64,000 nt of DNA from Agrobacterium tumefaciens str. B6 (GTDB lineage Bacteria; Pseudomonadota; Alphaproteobacteria; Rhizobiales; Rhizobiaceae): NCBI RefSeq assembly GCF_001541315.1, contig NZ_LMVK01000052.1:123352-187351 (forward strand), in the 5' to 3' direction. Shown in pieces: positions 58,768 through 64,000 of this stretch. The notes beneath the pieces were generated by a model. The model was not told where the DNA came from. It did not search any database and saw nothing but the letters and a program-made list of their open reading frames with translations. A program made the translations under genes and the position numbers. How positions within the stretch are numbered: the stretch's first letter is position 1; each line of letters begins with the position of its first letter.

Positions 58768-59469
58768 TTATGCTGCGAGCTCCGCAAAGACTTCAAATGG
58801 CGAGCGGTTGTCATTTGCGAACTGCTTCTTACGGATCATATGCGCCACTTCAATGCCCGCGATTGTCGCTGCGGCTGAATGAAACGCCTTGTAGCCCATC
58901 ATCGGTTTGGTGATCCGTTTGATGAACCGATGATCTTGTTCAAGAATGTTGTTCAGATTTGACCTGCAGGATTTCAATCATCTTGCTGTGCCCGGTGATC
59001 TTCAGGATATTGTTTACTATCTGCACACCAGCCAAATTAGCTCCGCTTTTGTCGATAACGATCTCGCGCGGAACACCATTGCTTGCAATGGCTTTTTTAA
59101 AGAAACGCCGTGCTGCACCGAGATTCCCGCGTTCAGAGAGCATGAAATCAAGTATTTGGCCATCTCGGTCAACGGCTCGGTACAGATAGGTCCATTGACC
59201 ACGAACCTTGATATAGGTCTCGTCAACACGTCAGGAACGGTCGTGGGTCGCTTGCGCTATTGTGCCTTGGCAGCGATCAGCGGCGGGTACCGAACAGCCC
59301 ATCGGTTCAAGGTCGCATGGTCCGCAGCAATGCCGCGTTCTGCTAGAATTTCCTGAAGGTCACGACAGGAAATCGGGTAGCGCACGTAAAAGAAGACTGC
59401 ATGCAGGATGATACTTTGGGAAAATGGGTACCTTTGAAAGCGACCGTCATTCGCATCCGCCTCACTCAA
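58768..59469 (-). mobile_element. IS6-family transposase remnant
   Basis: Reading from 59469: FSQSIILHAVFFYVRYPISC, LQEILAERGIAADHATLNRW is the N-terminal HTH region. In a shifted frame, VDETYIKVRGQWTYLYRAVD has the first catalytic Asp and Glu, then FMLSERGNLGAARRFFKKAI and REIVIDKSGANLAGV. The last block LEQDHRFIKRITKPMMGYKA carries the final catalytic Glu, again in another frame. At least two frameshifts; inactive. No terminal repeats could be assigned by eye. Confidence 0.85.
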
Positions 59470-59503
59470 TTATGCGCACTCGCGCTCACATAGCTCAGCA
59501 GAA

Positions 59504-59965
59504 GTGAAAATTTTGCGACACGGCCGCTCGATCGGCATGGAAGGCATCATCGCCAAACATCGCGATAGCCCCTACCGCTCTGGCCGGATCGGCGACTGGC
59601 TGAAGATCAAATGCATTCAGAGCGAGAGCTTCATGGTCGTCGGCTACGAGCAGTCGGGCACCGCCCGCGGCGGAATCGGCAGTCTGTTGCTCGCCACCCG
59701 TCGCGGCCACGACTGGGTCTATGTCGGGGCCGTTGGCACGGGCTTCAAGGAAAAAGATGCGGCGTATCTGAAGAAGACCCTCGACAAACTGAAGACGAGG
59801 ACACCGGTCGTGCCGCTGAAGGGTAAGAACTATGTCATCGCGCAGCCGACGCTGATCGCCGAGATCGAATTCCGCGGCTGGACCGACGACGGTAATCTGC
59901 GTCATGCTTCATACAAGGGCTTACGCGAGATACAGGACAATGCTGCAGTCCATGAGCTCGACTGA
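59504..59965 (+). pseudogene. ligD: ATP-dependent DNA ligase D, C-terminal remnant
   Basis: The frame has GMEGIIAKHRDSPYRSGRIG, then DWLKIKCIQSESFMVVGYEQ, which are nucleotidyltransferase motifs IV-V, and then the OB-fold (GSLLLATRRGHDWVYVGAVG, PTLIAEIEFRGWTDDGNLRH). The adenylation Lys and all upstream parts are missing; the left edge abuts the IS6 remnant. LigD normally works with Ku in end joining. The residual OB-fold cannot ligate alone. Confidence 0.85.
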
Positions 59966-60130
59966 CCTGACGTGGGCGGCCGTCGCGACTTCCAATTTTT
60001 TTCGCTGACACTCTTGAATCGGAAATTCTCAAAAACCAAATCGATTGCCGCCAGCTGCTGATGACAGGGCTGGCCTTGCTGGGAGCACCGCCTTTCGGCG
60101 CTTCCGCACCCATGTTGCTTCAAGGAGGAT

Positions 60131-60613
60131 ATGGCTATGGCAACATCTTATGACTACGCACCCTTGTTCCGCTCGACCGTCGGCTTTGACCGGGTCTTCA
60201 ATCTTCTCGAAAACGCCCAGCGTGCCCGTTCGATCAGCGACTGGCCGCCCTATGACATCGTCAAGACCGGTGACGACAGCTACCGCATCTCGATTGCGGT
60301 GGCGGGCTTTGCCCAGGATGATCTCGACGTCACCTTCCAGTCCAACCTTCTGACCGTCACCGGCAAGAAGCAGGAGACGGCCAATGACGGCTACCTGCAT
60401 CGCGGCATTGCCGGCCGGCCGTTCGAGCACCGCTTCGAGCTCGCCGACCACGTCCGCGTGAACGGCGCCGATCTGCTGAATGGTCTCCTGTCAATCGATC
60501 TCATTCGTGAGATCCCGGAGGCCTTGAAGCCTCGGAGGATCGATATCCAGACCAGCTCGGGTCTGGCCCAAAAGGTCGCCCCCGCGCAGATCGAAGCGCA
60601 AAAGGCCGCCTAA
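60131..60613 (+). CDS. Small heat-shock protein Hsp20 (IbpA type)
   Basis: 160 residues. Alpha-crystallin domain: NLLENAQRARSISDWPPYDI leads to DSYRISIAVAGFAQDDLDVT and VTGKKQETANDGYLHRGIAG, then FEHRFELADHVRVNGADLLN and GLLSIDLIREIPEALKPRRI. Rhizobial IbpA-like holdase. AAGGAGG is upstream of the ATG. Heat or EcfG control would be expected, but no promoter motif was found. Confidence 0.93.
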   Translation: MAMATSYDYAPLFRSTVGFDRVFNLLENAQRARSISDWPPYDIVKTGDDSYRISIAVAGFAQDDLDVTFQSNLLTVTGKKQETANDGYLHRGIAGRPFEHRFELADHVRVNGADLLNGLLSIDLIREIPEALKPRRIDIQTSSGLAQKVAPAQIEAQKAA

Positions 60614-60686
60614 CCGAAACCATTGGAGAAGTGCGCCGCGCGAAGCGGCGCCCTGTTAGACATTCCGGGTTGGAAAGGAGAGTGCC

Positions 60687-60986
60687 ATGAAACCCGATAT
60701 GTTCAGACAACCTGTTATCATCCTTGTCGGCCTTGGCTTCCCGGCCAAGATCTGTACCGTCATGGATGCCTACCGGCATCTTGCAGAGTGGCCAGTATCG
60801 ATGCGCGACACGGCGCACTCGATCGCGCTGAAAGCCTGTAGTGCCGCGTTGCGTGGTGAGATCGAAGCGGAAACCGCGCGCGGTCTGTTTGCCGCGTTCG
60901 CTGAGAAGCACGATCTCTTGGCGCCGGAGATCGACGCCACGGCCACGTCCCACCTTCGGCGGGACAGAGATCCGCACGTTGGCTAG
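60687..60986 (+). CDS. DUF982 family protein
   Basis: 99 residues. The pattern VIILVGLGFPAKICTVMDAY, then EWPVSMRDTAHSIALKACSA and EIEAETARGLFAAFAEKHDL is typical of DUF982, a small protein family nearly confined to Rhizobiales. Function unknown. GAAAGGAGA precedes its ATG. The gap to the following hypothetical gene is 10 bp. Confidence 0.88.
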   Translation: MKPDMFRQPVIILVGLGFPAKICTVMDAYRHLAEWPVSMRDTAHSIALKACSAALRGEIEAETARGLFAAFAEKHDLLAPEIDATATSHLRRDRDPHVG

Positions 60987-60996
60987 GGAGGCCGAC

Positions 60997-61272
60997 ATGC
61001 ACGAGATGTTGCAACTGGCTGCAAGCAGGGCCGCTGCGATGGGTCCGATTGTACTACTTCAGGGCATGCAGATTGAGCGGCCGATCGATGTTGTGAAAGC
61101 GACTGCTCTCACCGCGGACGACAAACGGACAATCCTGGCGGCATGGGCTTCGGATTTCTACGCGGTGGATTCGAAGCCGGTGTTTCGCCATATTCCTGGA
61201 ACACCGGAGCCGGTTTCCATCGATGAGGTTCAGGCTGCCCTCAGAGAACTTGATCGGCGCTATGGCTTCTGA
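60997..61272 (+). CDS. Small hypothetical protein after DUF982
   Basis: 91 residues from ATG 60997 (AGGGAGG upstream). VKATALTADDKRTILAAWAS, then DFYAVDSKPVFRHIPGTPEP and SIDEVQAALRELDRRYGF are common in a Rhizobiaceae protein that follows DUF982/Hsp20 genes. Function unknown. Confidence 0.75.
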   Translation: MHEMLQLAASRAAAMGPIVLLQGMQIERPIDVVKATALTADDKRTILAAWASDFYAVDSKPVFRHIPGTPEPVSIDEVQAALRELDRRYGF

Positions 61273-61283
61273 TCACAGCGATC

Positions 61284-61511
61284 TCAAGCAGCCTGCTTCA
61301 TCGACTTCGCCAATCGCTTGAGAGCCTGCTCCAGCGAGCGCCGTCTGTCGCAATAATCCTGCCTGGCCGTCGTCTTCGCCAGGAGCGCCGGCACGGTTCT
61401 GATTGTGAAGCTTTGGATCGAAATCCGTCTTATCTGTAAGCGACAAGCTGAATCTTGGCACACGACGATGCCGGTGGGAGGGGCGCCAAACCCATCACTC
61501 GCAATCAACAT
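61284..61511 (-). CDS. Possible small hypothetical protein
   Basis: 75 residues; only the C-terminal half (TARQDYCDRRRSLEQALKRL, AKSMKQAA) looks protein-like. No ribosome site or family. The start is uncertain and the true gene could be shorter. Confidence 0.3.
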   Translation of the reverse strand: MLIASDGFGAPPTGIVVCQDSACRLQIRRISIQSFTIRTVPALLAKTTARQDYCDRRRSLEQALKRLAKSMKQAA

Positions 61512-61567
61512 TCACGGTGCAAAAGGCTCTCCCGCTCATCGGAGAGGCTGTGGCCAGCGGATCAACC

Positions 61568-62710
61568 TCACTTGGACCAGGGCTTATGGTTCACCGGGAA
61601 ACCCATGATCAGTTCATAGGCTGTGCTACGCCCACCAGCCTCGCCTTTCCGGAGGATCTCTTTCGCTAACAGGTCCGCAATGTCGCGAGACGCCGTATCC
61701 TGAGATGCGTTCGTCAGTTTCGCCCACTTCGTTGATGTGAGATTTCCCTCGAAGTTGCCTTCTAGCAGCCTGTTGAGAACCTTGGCTTGTCTTGGGTTAA
61801 GATCATGCGCAGCATGCCTTTGCCAGAAATCATTCTTTAGCATGACGTTGTCGAGGGTTGCCAGCGCGCCTCCAACAGCGTTGCCCAAACGATCCAGGAA
61901 CCACTCGACCCAGCTCGTGATGTCGAGAGCTTCATTGCCTGTGATTGATTGCAGGGCTTCATAGTAACCGGCGCGCGACCTCTCGATAGCGGCAGACATG
62001 GAGTAAAGTCTTGGGGCGCCGCCACCACTCCGTGCAAGTGTCATGTCGGCGATTGCACGGGTTATGCGGCCGTTGCCATCACCGAAAGGATGGATGGCTA
62101 CGAACCAAAGGTGGGCGATAGCTGCTTTAACGAGGGGGGCGAGATCATGCGATCCGTTGAACCATTCGAGAAAGGCCGACATCTCAGCCTCTACGCGGTC
62201 TGCCGGTGGTGCAACATATTGGACTTTCTCGTATCCGAATGCGCCAGAAACAATCTCCATACGGCCACCTGAGTCGTCACGCCACTCACCGACACGAAGC
62301 TTGTGCCCCCATTCGTTTCGGCCAGTTGGAAAGAGCGCCGCATGCCATTGAAATAGCCGCTCTGCTGTCAGTGGGTGTGAGTAATTGATCGTGGCGTCGA
62401 GCGTGATATGGACAATACCTTCAACAGAACGGTTCGGCGTCACGAGCCCATCGATGTCGATACCGAGCCGCCGGGCCAACGATGATCGGACCTGTTGTTC
62501 ATCTAGTTGCTCTCCTTCGATCGCCGACGACTTGACAACGTCGTCCGTCAGCACCTGCAGGAACGTTGCCTCGCGCGTACGAAATCCGAGGCTCTCGACG
62601 CGGCCGATGAGGCGCCCCTGATCGAAGCGTACTGCTGCAAGCCTTGATGCCAAGTGCTCGAGTTTCCATTCGAAATTCGGCCATTGGGGAGATTGCCAGA
62701 TATACGTCAT
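61568..62710 (-). CDS. Fic-family protein (DUF4172/Fic/HTH)
   Basis: 380 residues. N-terminal DUF4172-like segment (YIWQSPQWPNFEWKLEHLAS) and an inhibitory helix-like ESLGFRTREATFLQVLTDDV, then SSAIEGEQLDEQQVRSSLAR. The catalytic Fic motif is intact: HPFGDGNGRITRAIADMTL. The C-terminus has a winged HTH-like region (AKLTNASQDTASRDIADLLA). Fic enzymes transfer AMP to protein hydroxyls; the SSAIEG motif can autoinhibit. Stand-alone gene. Confidence 0.92.
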   Translation of the reverse strand: MTYIWQSPQWPNFEWKLEHLASRLAAVRFDQGRLIGRVESLGFRTREATFLQVLTDDVVKSSAIEGEQLDEQQVRSSLARRLGIDIDGLVTPNRSVEGIVHITLDATINYSHPLTAERLFQWHAALFPTGRNEWGHKLRVGEWRDDSGGRMEIVSGAFGYEKVQYVAPPADRVEAEMSAFLEWFNGSHDLAPLVKAAIAHLWFVAIHPFGDGNGRITRAIADMTLARSGGGAPRLYSMSAAIERSRAGYYEALQSITGNEALDITSWVEWFLDRLGNAVGGALATLDNVMLKNDFWQRHAAHDLNPRQAKVLNRLLEGNFEGNLTSTKWAKLTNASQDTASRDIADLLAKEILRKGEAGGRSTAYELIMGFPVNHKPWSK

Positions 62711-63204
62711 AGCGCAGGATAAGACCCAAATGCGGGGAATAGCAAGCGTAATCTCCGCATGTTTGCGGACATTGTCGACCTAGGTCGAAATATCCATGTT
62801 GACAAAGGACGGAAGTGATTGCTTCGCTGAGTGCTTTTGGCATTCTTGGGTCTGAACTTGCAGGAAACATAATTTCATTTCGTCATCTTTTCTGAATGTG
62901 TTTTCGTTGTATTGAAAATGACATTTCTCCAGTTTACCGAATCGATGCGGAGTTGGGGACATACCCTCGGCTGATACGAATCCCGTCAGACCGGTCGCCA
63001 TCTCCGCAATTCAAATCCAATTGGATCCGCGACCGGGATTTGCCGACTATGTGGTATCCGGTCTGAGCCCGCTTGCGGAATTGCCAAAAACTCATATTGG
63101 GTGGTGGGTCGTTATCGAGATCACGGTCCACAATCTTGTAATTCCCCTTTTGTATTTCGGGGAATTTCCTGGTCTGTATCCTAATCCACCCGAAACATCG
63201 TGTA
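62711..63204. other. Gap of ~0.5 kb, no gene seen
   Basis: A/T-richer than its surroundings. Open frames at 62934-63281 (minus) and 63021-63227 (plus) look like shadows of each other. No tRNA, transposase or promoter was recognised. Confidence 0.4.
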
Positions 63205-63540
63205 ATGTCATCGGCCTCGAAAACTGAGCTTTCCTCGCCAGCGTATTTTAATATTACGATGTACCGCAATCGTCGCTCCATCGTGGAATATTATTATATA
63301 TTACAGGCGATATGGTGGTTTATCGCGGAAGCTGTGCATGTCTATATCGAGGCGAGTGGGCGACCTGCGAAGTCAATTCCAAGCGTCGCAAACCTCGCTT
63401 TGGCGCTGACCTATCGCCTCGATGCCGCCGCAGCCGGTCTTGCAGAAACGCTCGGCCGTGAAGCCGGCAAGGTCCCGATCGACGGGATCATGTCAGTTCC
63501 CGTCGTGGTCACGGCCTTAGGGCAGGGGTTGGCAGATTAG
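63205..63540 (+). CDS. Hypothetical protein
   Basis: 111 residues from ATG 63205. The first half has a hydrophobic patch (YYILQAIWWFIAEAVHVYIE); the second half is Ala-rich (NLALALTYRLDAAAAGLAET) and ends PVVVTALGQGLAD. No family recognised. It overlaps a BCCT remnant on the opposite strand. Confidence 0.4.
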   Translation: MSSASKTELSSPAYFNITMYRNRRSIVEYYYILQAIWWFIAEAVHVYIEASGRPAKSIPSVANLALALTYRLDAAAAGLAETLGREAGKVPIDGIMSVPVVVTALGQGLAD

Positions 63541-63830
63541 GCGGACGCCGACATTGCCTAGCCCTCCGCTTCAGCCGAGGCAATTTTGCCTCCAGTTCCT
63601 CGAAGTGACCGTGCACCTCAATGTCGTCGAGCAGGCCCATCCACAGCGATACGCACAATCCAACCATGGCCAGCAGGAAAGGAGCTGCCGCAAGGATCGA
63701 AGCGGTTTGTAGGCCGCCGAGGGCCCCCCATGACAAGCAGAACGCAGGCCGAGGCACCTGCAAGCAGGCCCCACAGCACTACGATCGACGTCGCCGGACG
63801 CTGGGTTCCCCGGCAGGACAGCATGCCCGT
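63509..63830 (-). pseudogene. BCCT-family transporter, C-terminal remnant
   Basis: Minus strand, with a frameshift near 63730. The first frame has IVVLWGLLAGASACVLLVMG; the second continues GGLQTASILAAAPFLLAMVG and CVSLWMGLLDDIEVHGHFEE. These are the last two helices and tail of betaine/carnitine/choline transporters (BetT/BetP type). The other ~10 helices are missing. Confidence 0.7.
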
Positions 63831-63877
63831 AGTGGTTCCATAACATACGTTATGCGATTATTGTTTGTAACGGCATT

Positions 63878-63915
63878 TTAGAGATGCGACACATAGGCCG
63901 GTTAGAGATGCGACA
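63878..63915. repeat. Direct repeats TTAGAGATGCGACA, possible IS end
   Basis: TTAGAGATGCGACA occurs at 63878-63891 and 63902-63915, 24 bp apart. Repeated copies of TAGAGATGCGAC are typical of IS ends in rhizobia (IS21- or IS481-like), and coding-like sequence continues to the window edge. The next bases would be needed to name it. Confidence 0.5.
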
Positions 63916-64000
63916 GTCGTCGCCTCTTGGGATGCTGGTCCAACGTCAGCAATGGGAAGCAAGATCAGCGACGTGCATCGTGGCCGAGGTCATCCTTGTT

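Noticed and set aside
61273..61461. 62-codon minus frame after the 91-aa gene
   Set aside because: Gly/Ala-rich and antisense to nothing coding, but with no ribosome site; overlaps a slightly better candidate in another frame.

Overview
The window looks like accessory DNA of a Rhizobiaceae bacterium (Agrobacterium/Rhizobium type). The signs are an Atu4866-family protein, DUF982, an ExoD-like protein, a UdgX-type uracil glycosylase, a katE stress island with alphaproteobacterial EcfG-type promoters, the dense LysR/SDR content and the codon use. I see no rRNA, tRNA, replication origin or CRISPR array. Many truncated genes and transposase remnants point to a chromid, a plasmid or an unstable chromosomal region.

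Layout. 1-6 kb: tail of a histidine kinase, an L,D-transpeptidase, a LysR regulator divergent from a SnoaL-like/Atu4866 gene pair, an AraC regulator, a class III cyclase and an AraC remnant. 6.2-16.2 kb: a redox/detoxification cluster with five SDR oxidoreductases, a flavin reductase, DUF1330, an ABM monooxygenase, DoxX, an ester cyclase, WrbA, a dinucleotide-binding reductase, pirin and a LysR regulator. Three promoters here share a 19-bp motif that is probably the LysR operator. 16.5-22 kb: ExoD, then a NarL-type two-component system flanked by two secreted Gly/Asn-rich proteins. 23-25 kb: HxlR and a small quinone/tautomerase operon. 25-28.5 kb: an arsenic island (DUF6428, arsR, arsC, arsN2, acr3 and a frameshifted second arsC), ending in an IS110 remnant.

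29-44 kb: a general-stress island with katE, a YciE-like ferritin-fold protein, a glycine-zipper stress protein, an iron permease, a flavodoxin-fold reductase, an ECF sigma factor, two Crp/Fnr paralogues, UdgX and many small hydrophilic proteins. Nine promoters fit GGAAC-N16-nGTT exactly and a tenth nearly so, implying joint control by an EcfG-type sigma factor. 44-46.5 kb: rearrangement debris (truncated TPP enzyme, two LysR fragments, IS110 remnant) around an MFS exporter with two compensating frameshifts.

46.6-50.7 kb: a DAPG-hydrolase-family gene and TetR regulator divided by a 39-bp perfect palindrome, then a Tat-exported isochorismatase-fold hydrolase, an XRE-cupin regulator and a GNAT acetyltransferase that share a promoter motif. 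50.7-58.5 kb: NhaA, a trkH remnant, a Cache-domain two-component system and a TakP-type TRAP transporter. 58.7-64 kb: an IS6 remnant abutting a truncated ligD, Hsp20, DUF982, a Fic protein, a BCCT transporter remnant and a possible IS end.
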